Positions 6,224-13,836 of a stretch of 25,408 bases of DNA are shown here, in pieces. The number at the start of each line of letters is the position of its first letter. Position 1 is the first letter of the stretch. A program made the translations under genes and the position numbers. The notes beneath the pieces are model-generated. The model was not told the DNA's origin. It was given only the letters and a program-made list of their open reading frames with translations, and ran no database searches. The stretch spans positions 1 through 25,408 of the forward strand of contig CAZTZK010000009.1 of assembly GCA_964618065.1 (NCBI GenBank). The letters run 5' to 3'. This stretch comes from M55B174 sp964618065. GTDB lineage: Bacteria > Patescibacteriota > Minisyncoccia > CAIUEV01 > JAHKAQ01.

Positions 6224-7663
6224 ATGAATTCTACAATAAATAAGCAAATTAAAAAAACACTTGAGAATTTTAATTTTCCTGTGATAGGAGCTTCTGTACA
6301 ACCCTTCGGAAGAATTGGAATAGAGGAAATTTTTCCTCATTTTAGCATAGCCTGTTTAAGATATTCAGAAGAATTAGAACAAATGAGAAAAGAAAATATT
6401 CCGATTTTCTGTCTTGAAGAAGCGCTTGAAAAAAATCCTAAGGGTAAAAGAAACACTACAACAGTTTTAAGAAATAAACTTTTTCAAAAATTCTTAAAGA
6501 AAATTATAGTTAATAATTCTCAAAAACCCGTTTTAATTCTCTACAAAAGTAGTCAAGAAATAGAAAGACTCGCTAAAAAGTTTAATTGGATTTTAGCAGC
6601 TAACAGCCAAAAATTATACAAAAAACTTGAAAATAAATTATTTTTTAAAAAGTTAATTAAAAAGTTAAACATCAATGGAATTCCGGGAGAAATAAAACCG
6701 TTAGGTAAGCTTATCTTTAGACAATTAATTTCAAGATATCCGGATGGCTTTGTAATCCAAAATCCTTCTTCTGGAGGGGGAAAGGGAACTTTTTTCATTA
6801 CAAATGAAAAGGGGTTTGAGAATTGTGTTTCTCTTCTAAAAAAAGAACCCAGTCTAAACCCTAATTCTAAAATTATTATTACTAAATTTATTAAGGGTTA
6901 TTCTCCCAGTGTTACAGGATGTGTAATTAGAAATGGCATACTTCAGCTCCCTCCCCAAATACAACTTATAGATATCAAGGAACTTTGCTTAAATAAAAAA
7001 AATAGTGGAACTTTTTGTGGGCATGATTGGTCAGTAGCTAAAAAAATAGATAAACAGGCTTCTCGGGAAATGAAAATGGTAACGGAAAAAATTGGTACTT
7101 TTTTAAAACAAAAAGGATTCAAAGGAATTTTTGGAATAGATTTTTTAGTGGACCAAAAAGATAACTCGGTTTTTCCTGTTGAGCTTAATCCTCGTCTTTT
7201 GGGAACTTTTCCCGTTTCCACTCTCGTCCAATTAAAAAACAATGAGGTTCCCTTGATTGCTTTTCACATTTTAGAATTTGCCGGAAAAAAAATTGGAATA
7301 AGTCTCAAGAAATTAAACCAAGAATTATCTAATCACAAAGAAGGATCTCACCTTTTCATAGCATCACCCTACCCTTCCTATAAAATAAGAGGGAAATTAA
7401 GAGCCGGAGTTTATAAGCTATGCAAAGGAAATTTAAAATTTTTAAGGCAAGGTTATAAATTTAAACATCTTAAAAATAAAAAGGAATTTCTTTTAGTAGA
7501 TGGCGTTCCTCATTCACCCAGAATTGAAACGAGTGGATTATTTAGAATATTAAGAGTTGTCTCTCCTATTCAAATAAGTCAAAAAATGGGGAAAGAGTTA
7601 AATTTTACGGGGAGAAAAATAGTAAAAGCTGTTTATAAAGAATTAAAGATAAGGAGTTTGTAA
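6224..7663 (+). CDS. Second ATP-grasp ligase, substrate unknown
   Basis: The ATG lies two bases after the stop of the ligase-protease gene, so translational coupling is likely. The 479-aa protein has an N-terminal pre-ATP-grasp region (about 15-130) and a central ATP-grasp fold. The glycine-rich loop PSSGGGKGTF is at 181-190, and the metal/ATP site comprises GIDFLVD at 304-310 and VELNPR at 319-324. A C-terminal extension of about 130 residues contains basic beta-rich sequence. It differs clearly from the preceding RimK-like ligase and is closer to carboxylate-amine ligases of the carbamoyl-phosphate synthetase/biotin carboxylase superfamily in general. No specific substrate can be assigned. 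Two different ATP-grasp enzymes in one operon suggest two successive ligation steps. Confidence 0.7.
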   Translation: MNSTINKQIKKTLENFNFPVIGASVQPFGRIGIEEIFPHFSIACLRYSEELEQMRKENIPIFCLEEALEKNPKGKRNTTTVLRNKLFQKFLKKIIVNNSQKPVLILYKSSQEIERLAKKFNWILAANSQKLYKKLENKLFFKKLIKKLNINGIPGEIKPLGKLIFRQLISRYPDGFVIQNPSSGGGKGTFFITNEKGFENCVSLLKKEPSLNPNSKIIITKFIKGYSPSVTGCVIRNGILQLPPQIQLIDIKELCLNKKNSGTFCGHDWSVAKKIDKQASREMKMVTEKIGTFLKQKGFKGIFGIDFLVDQKDNSVFPVELNPRLLGTFPVSTLVQLKNNEVPLIAFHILEFAGKKIGISLKKLNQELSNHKEGSHLFIASPYPSYKIRGKLRAGVYKLCKGNLKFLRQGYKFKHLKNKKEFLLVDGVPHSPRIETSGLFRILRVVSPIQISQKMGKELNFTGRKIVKAVYKELKIRSL

Positions 7664-7721
7664 AATTTTTAAACGAATAATTAAAAAGGTTGAGAAATTA
7701 AGAAAAATAATTTTAGCTTCT

Positions 7722-10013
7722 ATGTTTAGATCTAAAAAAACAAAAAATATAAAAGGAGAAACGAGCATACCTCCCAATAAATGGCTTCATCCTTTTGCTT
7801 ATTTTTCTTTTTTACTAAAAACTCCCGGTAAAAGAAGATTGATCGTGTGGGGAATATTTAAATTATTCCTTTTAGGGTTTTTTGGGTTAATTATTGTAGG
7901 AGTTTCAATTTTTATTTATTACTCAAAAGATTTACCTAAATCTAGCCAGATTTCTGAAAGAAAAGTCTCTGAGTCTACAAAAATTATGGATCGTACTGGC
8001 CAGGTTATTCTTTATGAAATTCATGGGGAAGAGAGAAGAACAGTTATTCCTTTTAAGGAAATGCCTAAAAATATAAAAAATGCCACCCTTGTTGCAGAAG
8101 ATGATCAATTTTATTCTCATCATGGAATAGATATGATAGCTGTAGTAAGAGCTGTTTTAGCGGACATAAAAGAAGCCAGGTCACAAGGAGCTTCAACAAT
8201 AACTCAACAGTTTATAAAAAATTCGATTCTTTCTCCCGAAAAAACCTATACCAGAAAATTCAAAGAAGCGATTCTTTCCATTGAATTAGAAAGACGGTTT
8301 AGTAAAGACGAGATCTTGGAAATGTATCTCAATGAAATTCCTTATGGTACTAATGCTTACGGAATAGAATCTGCAGCTCAAACCTACTTTGGGAAATCGG
8401 CTGCCGGACTAACCCTGGATGAATGCGCTCTAATAGCTTCTTTACCTAAAGCTCCGACTTATTTTTCTCCTTATGGAAACCATATTAATGAATTAATTTG
8501 GCGTAAGGAGTGGATTATAAAAAGAATGGAAGATTTAGGTTATATAACAACAGAAGAAGCAATTGAAGCGATTGAGACCAAAACACTGGAAAAAATAAAA
8601 CCTTTTGCCTCTCAAATTCAAGCCCCTCATTTTGTAATTTATGTAAAACAACAACTTGTAGAAAAATATGGGGAAGAGTTTATTGAAACTGGCGGTTTAA
8701 GAATTTATACAACCTTAGATTGGCAAATGCAATCAGCCGCAGAAGAAATTATTAAGGAACAAGTAAAAATAAATAAACAAAATTTTAATGCAGGAAATTC
8801 AGCTATGGTGGTAATAGATCCTCAAACTGGAGAACTTTTAGCTATGGTTGGCTCTTATGACTATTTTAATAAAGAAGACGATGGCAATGTTAACGTAGCT
8901 CTAAGAGAGAGACAACCGGGGTCATCATTTAAGCCTTTTGCATATGCAGCCGCTTTTTCAAAAGGGTATTTACCAAAAACAATCATTTATGATGTAAAAA
9001 CAGACTTTAAAGACGAGACGGGGAAAAGTTATACTCCTCAAAATTATAACAATTCATTTTCGGGTCCAGTTACCATGAAAGAAGCATTAGCTAGATCCTT
9101 AAATATTCCCGCCGTAAAAACTCTTTATTTGGCCGGTATAGATAATACCATTAATATTGCTGAAACATTGGGTATAACAACATTAAAAAATCGCCAGCGT
9201 TATGGTTTAGCTCTTGTGCTTGGAGGAGGAGAGGTTACCCTTTTGGAAGAAACCAGTGCTTTTTCAATATTTGCTAATGATGGGGTAAAACACGAAAAAA
9301 AATCAATTTTAAGAATTGAAAATTCAAAAGGAAAAATCATAAAAGATAACTCTCTAGATATTGGTAAAAGAGTTTTAGAGGCTCAAATAGTAAGACAAAT
9401 TAACGACTGTCTTTCCGATAATTCAGCCAGGGCTCCGGTTTTCGGGGGACACAGCCAGTTATATATTTCTGGTAAAAAAATTGCTGCTAAAACAGGGACC
9501 ACTCAAGAATATAGGGATGCCTGGACGGTTGGATATACTCCCGAATTAGCTGTTGGGGTTTGGGTTGGCAATAATGATAATACTCCCATGAGACAAGGAG
9601 CTAGTGGTATTACGGTGGCTGCTCCAATTTGGCACAGTTTTATGACTAGATTTATAAATAAATATTCTTCAACAGAATTTATTGAACCTAAGGAGGAAGA
9701 AATTAGAAAACCAATGTTGGGGGGATATATTGAAGATAAAATAACCATGAGAATTGATAAAAAATCAGGATATGAAGCTACTGAAGATTGTTCTAAAAAA
9801 CATACAGAAGAGAGAATTTTCCAAAAAAGCCACTGTATATTATATTACCTAGATAAAGATAATCCTTTGGGTGACTATCCTAAAGAACCCGAAGGGGATC
9901 CTCAGTTTAAAAATTGGGAAAAAGGTGTTGAAGAATGGGCTGAGGAGAACGAGATTGAAGATGAACCTCCAGATAAAAAGGGCTGTAAGGGTAAAAAAGA
10001 AGATGATGATTAA
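7722..10013 (+). CDS. Class A penicillin-binding protein (PBP1A type)
   Basis: A bifunctional peptidoglycan synthase of 763 aa. A short cytoplasmic basic segment precedes one membrane helix at about residues 38-67. The glycosyltransferase 51 domain (about 85-260) carries the catalytic-glutamate motif EDDQFYSHHG (E126), GASTITQQ and YLNEIPYG. The transpeptidase domain has all three active-site motifs: SSFK (401-404, nucleophile S401), SLN (459-461) and KTG (590-592). The C-terminal tail is short and strongly charged (EDEPPDKKGCKG, then acidic). The gene follows the second ATP-grasp gene by 58 bases in the same direction, linking the ligase pair to cell-wall growth by position. It converges on dciA with 26 bases between stops and no obvious terminator. 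Confidence 0.95.
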   Translation: MFRSKKTKNIKGETSIPPNKWLHPFAYFSFLLKTPGKRRLIVWGIFKLFLLGFFGLIIVGVSIFIYYSKDLPKSSQISERKVSESTKIMDRTGQVILYEIHGEERRTVIPFKEMPKNIKNATLVAEDDQFYSHHGIDMIAVVRAVLADIKEARSQGASTITQQFIKNSILSPEKTYTRKFKEAILSIELERRFSKDEILEMYLNEIPYGTNAYGIESAAQTYFGKSAAGLTLDECALIASLPKAPTYFSPYGNHINELIWRKEWIIKRMEDLGYITTEEAIEAIETKTLEKIKPFASQIQAPHFVIYVKQQLVEKYGEEFIETGGLRIYTTLDWQMQSAAEEIIKEQVKINKQNFNAGNSAMVVIDPQTGELLAMVGSYDYFNKEDDGNVNVALRERQPGSSFKPFAYAAAFSKGYLPKTIIYDVKTDFKDETGKSYTPQNYNNSFSGPVTMKEALARSLNIPAVKTLYLAGIDNTINIAETLGITTLKNRQRYGLALVLGGGEVTLLEETSAFSIFANDGVKHEKKSILRIENSKGKIIKDNSLDIGKRVLEAQIVRQINDCLSDNSARAPVFGGHSQLYISGKKIAAKTGTTQEYRDAWTVGYTPELAVGVWVGNNDNTPMRQGASGITVAAPIWHSFMTRFINKYSSTEFIEPKEEEIRKPMLGGYIEDKITMRIDKKSGYEATEDCSKKHTEERIFQKSHCILYYLDKDNPLGDYPKEPEGDPQFKNWEKGVEEWAEENEIEDEPPDKKGCKGKKEDDD

Positions 10014-10039
10014 AAAAGGTTAATAGTCTATTTAGAAGA

Positions 10040-10342
10040 TTAATTTATTTGGTAACGTATTTTTTTAATATACTCCCTCCCCATCTCTTTATTAATAGAA
10101 TTAATAATTAAATCATTTTGGGCTCTTATTTTTTGACCTAAAATAATACTTCCCAGCCTTACTTCAATTGTTTGGGTTTGTTTTATATATTTTATAACCT
10201 TGGGTTGTTCTTTTTCTTTTTTGCAAAATTCTTTAAGTACTTTTTGACTTAATCTGCAAACATTAAAAGCTTCAAATTCATCCATAACCCCCATCTTCCT
10301 AATTGTTCTTTCTAATTCTTTTTTAATTCCAAATCCTAACAT
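10040..10342 (-). CDS. dciA: DciA-like helicase loader (DUF721)
   Basis: A basic 100-aa protein with the pattern of the DUF721/DciA family: an N-terminal amphipathic helix, then a KH-like core rich in beta segments (RLGSIILGQKIRAQNDLIINSINK). DciA is the widespread ancestral factor that helps load the replicative helicase DnaB in bacteria without DnaC or DnaI. Its place immediately after dnaN, where many bacteria have recF and then DUF721, supports the call. The start lies 13 bases after the dnaN stop and has one of the few clear Shine-Dalgarno sequences in the window. Sequence divergence is high, so the assignment rests on size, fold pattern and context. Confidence 0.72.
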   Translation of the reverse strand: MLGFGIKKELERTIRKMGVMDEFEAFNVCRLSQKVLKEFCKKEKEQPKVIKYIKQTQTIEVRLGSIILGQKIRAQNDLIINSINKEMGREYIKKIRYQIN

Positions 10343-10347
10343 TATAT

Positions 10348-10353
10348 CTTCCT
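10348..10353 (-). promoter_or_regulatory. Shine-Dalgarno AGGAAG of dciA
   Basis: On the - strand AGGAAG lies 5 bases before the dciA ATG, inside the short dnaN-dciA gap. Most other starts in the window have only A/T-rich leaders, so this site stands out and confirms the dciA start. Confidence 0.7.
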
Positions 10354-10355
10354 AT

Positions 10356-11492
10356 TTATTTTTCATTATTTACTCTATCAATAGGAGAAACGATACCCAA
10401 AAAATCTCTTTCTTTTTTATCAAAAGGTTCTATTAAAATAGGAGAATTTTCTTGATTAATTAAAATCCTTATTTTATCGCTTTTAACACTATTAAGACAA
10501 TCAAATAAATATCTATAATTTAAACTAACACTTGCTTTTTTACCACTTACTTTTATTTTTATTTTCTTTAACATTTTTCCTCTATTTTTAGATTGAGCAG
10601 AAATATTCATTTCCTTTTTTGAGGGAATAATATCTAATAAAACGTCATTAAAATCTTCATGGGAAAAAAGAGATGCTAATTTTATAGCATCCAAAAACTC
10701 TTTTTTCTCTAAAATAACTTCTATTTTGTGATCTTTGGGGATTATTTGACTATAATCAGGATAATCTCCATCAACAATTCTAGAAACAAGATAGATATTA
10801 TCCCCTTGAATAGCTATTTGATTTTCATCCATAAAAAGATAGATTGTTTTTTCCTCTTGATTGAAAGTATGAATAATTTCTGTTGCGGTTTTATTTGGAA
10901 TTATTACAGAGTTAATATTTTTTTCTTTTTTAATATTAGGATTTTTTTGTTTTATTGTTTTTTCACTTAAACGAAATCCATCAGTAGCAACAATCTTAAC
11001 ACTATTTTTCTCTTTTAAAATATAAATTCCTGCTAAATCTGGTCGCATATTTGAAATAGCTATTGAAGGAATAACCTGTTCAATGGCTTTAGATAATTGA
11101 TAACCTTTTATTTTCAAAAAACTATTCTTTTTTATTTGTGGAATGAGAGGGAAATCTTTACCATTTATTCCTTTTATTTCATTATTAGATGATATTGTTT
11201 TTATTTTCAAATTATTCCCACTTTTCTTGAGAGTTATTTTTTTCTCAGTAATTCCTTCAATCACATTGGTAAAAATTTTAGCAGGAATCGCTATATTTCC
11301 TGTCTTTTTAATAGATGCTCTAATATTAATAATAATCCCCATTTCTAGATTGGTAGCTTTTAATATAAAACTCCCCTTTTTAGCCTCTAAATAAACACTA
11401 GTTAAAATAGGAAGTGTTGAATTATAACTAGCAATTCTATTTAGTAAGTGTAATTTATCTAATAAATGTTCCTTTAGAAAAGTTATTTCCAT
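10356..11492 (-). CDS. dnaN: DNA polymerase III beta subunit (sliding clamp)
   Basis: DnaN forms the ring clamp that tethers DNA polymerase III and recruits many repair factors. The 378-aa length matches the three-domain clamp. Family features include an N-terminus of the form MEITFLKEHLLDKLHLL, PILTSVYLEA at about 28-37, LEMGI, IPAKIFTNVI, the central ATDGFRLS and the late SVSLNYRYLFDCLN. It follows dnaA in the same direction and precedes dciA. The upstream gap carries a consensus -10 and an inverted repeat, so it may have its own promoter as well as read-through from dnaA. No Shine-Dalgarno is visible. Confidence 0.96.
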   Translation of the reverse strand: MEITFLKEHLLDKLHLLNRIASYNSTLPILTSVYLEAKKGSFILKATNLEMGIIINIRASIKKTGNIAIPAKIFTNVIEGITEKKITLKKSGNNLKIKTISSNNEIKGINGKDFPLIPQIKKNSFLKIKGYQLSKAIEQVIPSIAISNMRPDLAGIYILKEKNSVKIVATDGFRLSEKTIKQKNPNIKKEKNINSVIIPNKTATEIIHTFNQEEKTIYLFMDENQIAIQGDNIYLVSRIVDGDYPDYSQIIPKDHKIEVILEKKEFLDAIKLASLFSHEDFNDVLLDIIPSKKEMNISAQSKNRGKMLKKIKIKVSGKKASVSLNYRYLFDCLNSVKSDKIRILINQENSPILIEPFDKKERDFLGIVSPIDRVNNEK

Positions 11493-11513
11493 ATATATAA
11501 GTTAATTTTTAAT

Positions 11514-11519
11514 ATTATA
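11514..11519 (-). promoter_or_regulatory. Possible -10 element for dnaN
   Basis: On the - strand TATAAT lies 21 bases before the dnaN ATG. No convincing -35 is found at 16-18 bp upstream, so support is limited to the -10 match in very AT-rich DNA. Confidence 0.3.
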
Positions 11520-11615
11520 ATATTATTGTTGTTATTAGTCTGTTTAAAAGTTTATTTTTTATTCAAAGTGTTATTTTTAAAGGGGTTAAGGTTGTTTTTA
11601 AAAAGTTGAATAGTT

Positions 11616-11657
11616 TGTTGATATTTATTGATAAAATAATAATTTATTTTATCAACA
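11616..11657. repeat. Nested inverted repeat in the dnaA-dnaN gap with DnaA-box-like ends
   Basis: TTGATAAAATAA (11628-11639) and TTATTTTATCAA (11644-11655) form a perfect 12-bp inverted repeat with a 4-base spacer. Independently, TGTTGATA (11616-11623) and TATCAACA (11650-11657) are inverted copies. TTATCAACA (11649-11657) differs from the consensus DnaA box TTATCCACA by one base. No T-tract follows on either strand, so this is unlikely to be a terminator. A candidate downstream part of the origin or a site of dnaN control. Confidence 0.5.
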
Positions 11658-11716
11658 GGAAATTAGAAATTAAAAACACAAGTTAAACACATTTAAATAT
11701 ATTAATATTTTTTTAT

Positions 11717-13084
11717 TTAATATAAATATTGTTCCTTTATTGTTGAAATCTCTTGTTTTAATACAAGATTATTTTTTAATTTATTTTTTATCTTCTCATA
11801 AGCATGGATAATTGTTGCATGATCTCTACCCCCCAATTCTTTACCAATACAAGGGTAAGAAAGCTTTAATTCCTCTCTTATAAAATAAATTACTATTTGA
11901 CGAGGTTTAATAATATTACTTTTTCTACTCTTTCCTGTGATTTCATTTGGTTTTATATTATAAAAAGTGGCTACAGCTTCAATTATTTTATTAGGATTAG
12001 TTATTTTGATGATTTTTTTAGCAAAAGATTCTTCTAGTATTTTTTTTGCATTTTTTAAAGAAAAAGGAAGTTTTTTTAATTGACAAACAGCAATATATTT
12101 ATTTAAAACTCCCTCTAATTCTCTTACATTATCAAGAACGTTTTGAGCAATATATTCTAAAACCTTATAAGGTATTTTATTAACTCCAAGATTATTTACT
12201 TTTTCCATTAAGATAGCAATTTTTGTTTCAGTATCAGGTCTAGAAATATCTGTAATCATCCCCCCTTCAAACCTAGACCTTAACCTCTCTTCTAATGTTG
12301 CTATTGATTTTGGAGGTCTATCAGAACAAATAACAATTTGTTTGTTTTCCTGGTAAAGAGTGTTAAAAATATGAAAAAATTCTTCTTGGGTTTTCTCTTT
12401 ACCTCCAATAAATTGGATATCATCAATTAAAAGAAAATCTATTTTCTTATAATCATCTTTAAATTTATCAACTTTTCTCTCCCTAATTGCATCAACAAAT
12501 TCAGAAGTAAAATTTTCAGATGTTATATAACGGATTCTTTGTTTTTTCTTATTTTTAATCACCTCATTTCCAATAGCTTGAAGGAGATGTGTTTTTCCTA
12601 AACCAACTCCCCCATAAATAAAAAGAGGATTATATTTATTTCCAGGTTCTTCAGCTACTGCCTCACAAGCTGACTTTGCTAATTCATTATGAGATCCTGT
12701 AACCAAATTATCAAAAGTATATCGCTTATTAAGATTTTGTTTTTCTTTATTTTCAGCTTCGTTTTTTGAGTTAAAATATTTTTTATCTACTTCATTATTT
12801 TTTTGAGTTTGGTAGGTTTGTTTAATATGCGGTTTTTTTATAGTTACAACTTTATACTGAATAGATTTAATGTCTTTACAGTAATTAGATATTGAATTTT
12901 TTATAAATTTTCCGTATTTATTTTCTAGCCATTCTTTACTAAAACCATTAGGAACAGCAATAACAATTTTTCCATTTTTAATATTCAATATATAGGTATT
13001 ATTAAACCAGGTGACAAAATTTCCCTTACTAATTGTGACCTCTATTTCACCAAGAACGGCTTGCCAAATGTATTTCTTATCCAT
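11717..13084 (-). CDS. dnaA: Chromosomal replication initiator DnaA
   Basis: DnaA binds 9-mer boxes at the origin and opens the duplex. The 455-aa protein has all four domains. Domain I (about 1-80) is followed by a variable linker (about 82-118). The AAA+ domain has Walker A GGVGLGKT at 158-165, Walker B FLLIDD at 217-222 and the arginine-finger region RLRSRF at 267-272. The DNA-binding domain IV ends with the DnaA signature GGRDHATIIHAYEKI near 420-435. It is divergent from rpmH across a 266-base gap with consensus DnaA boxes, the usual autoregulated arrangement. No Shine-Dalgarno is seen before the ATG. Confidence 0.97.
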   Translation of the reverse strand: MDKKYIWQAVLGEIEVTISKGNFVTWFNNTYILNIKNGKIVIAVPNGFSKEWLENKYGKFIKNSISNYCKDIKSIQYKVVTIKKPHIKQTYQTQKNNEVDKKYFNSKNEAENKEKQNLNKRYTFDNLVTGSHNELAKSACEAVAEEPGNKYNPLFIYGGVGLGKTHLLQAIGNEVIKNKKKQRIRYITSENFTSEFVDAIRERKVDKFKDDYKKIDFLLIDDIQFIGGKEKTQEEFFHIFNTLYQENKQIVICSDRPPKSIATLEERLRSRFEGGMITDISRPDTETKIAILMEKVNNLGVNKIPYKVLEYIAQNVLDNVRELEGVLNKYIAVCQLKKLPFSLKNAKKILEESFAKKIIKITNPNKIIEAVATFYNIKPNEITGKSRKSNIIKPRQIVIYFIREELKLSYPCIGKELGGRDHATIIHAYEKIKNKLKNNLVLKQEISTIKEQYLY

Positions 13085-13126
13085 TTTTATCTAAAAAAAC
13101 CATTAGAAATAATTGACTTTTATCCT

Positions 13127-13155
13127 AGCATAAAATTTAGATGAAGGAAATTCAA
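13127..13155 (-). promoter_or_regulatory. Putative dnaA promoter
   Basis: On the - strand TTGAAT (13150-13155) and TATGCT (13127-13132) are 17 bp apart, each matching 4 of 6 consensus bases. The two DnaA boxes sit just upstream of the -35, a layout suited to DnaA autoregulation. Confidence 0.4.
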
Positions 13156-13169
13156 AAAAAAGCTTTTTT

Positions 13170-13189
13170 TGTGCAAAACCTGTGTAAAA
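13170..13189 (-). promoter_or_regulatory. Two tandem DnaA boxes, 11 bp apart
   Basis: On the - strand TTTTGCACA (13170-13178) and TTTTACACA (13181-13189) both match the consensus TTWTNCACA perfectly and point the same way. Their spacing of 11 bp start-to-start puts them on the same face of the helix, as expected for cooperative DnaA binding. Confidence 0.7.
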
Positions 13190-13281
13190 GTTTTTAAAAA
13201 TAAAAATATTTAATCAGAACGCCTAGAGGGTACTATTTATAATAGAAGTCTAGAGTGATATTAATATTTGACATTTTATCT

Positions 13282-13310
13282 TTTCCACTTTAATTTAGTT
13301 AATGTATAAT
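13282..13310 (+). promoter_or_regulatory. Putative rpmH promoter
   Basis: A perfect -10 TATAAT (13305-13310) is preceded by TTTCCA (13282-13287) at a 17-bp spacing, 4 of 6 matches to the -35. Transcription would begin about 35 bases before the rpmH ATG. A perfect TTGACA at 13268-13273 is 31 bp from this -10, too far to pair with it. Confidence 0.5.
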
Positions 13311-13350
13311 CTTTTTAATAAAGGGGAAATTAATCAGAAAAATATTTTTT

Positions 13351-13494
13351 ATGTCAACAAAAAGAACCTATTTTCCTAAAAAAAGGAAAAGAAAAAGAAC
13401 TTGTGGATTTAGAATAAGGCAAAGGACAAAAGGGGGTAGAAAAATTTTAAGCAGAAGGAGAAAAAAGAAGCGCCAAAAAGTTACAGTTGCTTGA
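13351..13494 (+). CDS. rpmH: 50S ribosomal protein L34
   Basis: A 47-aa, extremely basic protein that reads as L34: MSTKRTYFPKKRKRKRTCGF, then RQRTKGGRKILSRRRKKKR near the end. It matches the family pattern of KRT, RKRTHGFR-like and TKGGRKVLxRRR. It is the first gene of the rightward rpmH-rnpA-yidC group and ends in TGA. Its stop codon overlaps the alternative TTG start of rnpA by frame shift. It has no Shine-Dalgarno; the leader before the ATG is T-rich. Confidence 0.96.
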   Translation: MSTKRTYFPKKRKRKRTCGFRIRQRTKGGRKILSRRRKKKRQKVTVA

Positions 13495-13507
13495 TTTTAA
13501 AACTAAA

Positions 13508-13834
13508 ATGTCTAGTAGTAATTATTTAACAAAGGAGGAAATAAAAGAAACGCTTAAAAATGGCAAGCGTTTTTCTATTAAAAGCTTACAAATTGTTTAT
13601 TGGAAGAAAGAAGACGTTAATGGGATAGCTGTTGTTATTCCTAAAAAAATAGCATCTAGTAGTGTTAAGAGAAACCTTATTAAAAGGAGGTTTAAGGAAT
13701 CTTTTAGAATTATCTTAAAAAATGGTAAGGTAACAAAGGGTGGAATTGTTTTGTTTTGTCATTCTTCTAATTATTCTTTTAAAAAATGCTTTTCCCTGTC
13801 TAAAGAAATAATTAATTTTATAGTTAGAAAATAA
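13508..13834 (+). CDS. rnpA: Ribonuclease P protein component
   Basis: RnpA is the basic protein partner of the RNase P ribozyme, which matures tRNA 5' ends. From the ATG at 13508 it is 108 aa. The signature KRNLIKRRFKESFR (RNR motif) and the N-terminal TKEEIKETLKNGKRF are characteristic. A TTG at 13487, which overlaps the rpmH end, would add 7 residues. The ATG gives the usual distance of about 18 residues before the NGKRF motif and is preferred, though neither start has a Shine-Dalgarno. yidC begins two bases after the stop, consistent with one transcript. Confidence 0.92.
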   Translation: MSSSNYLTKEEIKETLKNGKRFSIKSLQIVYWKKEDVNGIAVVIPKKIASSSVKRNLIKRRFKESFRIILKNGKVTKGGIVLFCHSSNYSFKKCFSLSKEIINFIVRK

Positions 13835-13836
13835 AC

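Larger units (their letters stand above)
13085..13350. other. Candidate replication origin (oriC) between dnaA and rpmH
   Basis: This 266-base divergent gap lies between dnaA and rpmH-rnpA-yidC, the order found around many bacterial origins. It holds two consensus DnaA boxes (13170-13189), a third near-match TTTTCCACT at 13281-13289 and an A/T-only stretch at 13191-13213 directly beside the boxes that could unwind. TTAATCAGAA occurs twice (13210-13219 and 13330-13339). Divergent promoter-like sequences for both flanking genes also fit. Activity as an origin is inferred from context and motifs. Confidence 0.6.

Noticed and set aside
5894..6340. 148-aa open frame on the - strand spanning the two ligase genes
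   Set aside because: It lies antisense to two genes with clear active-site motifs and crosses their junction. Its composition is that of complementary coding sequence.
13268..13273. Perfect -35 TTGACA upstream of rpmH
   Set aside because: It is 31 bp from the TATAAT and has no acceptable -10 at 16-18 bp, so it was not used as the rpmH -35.
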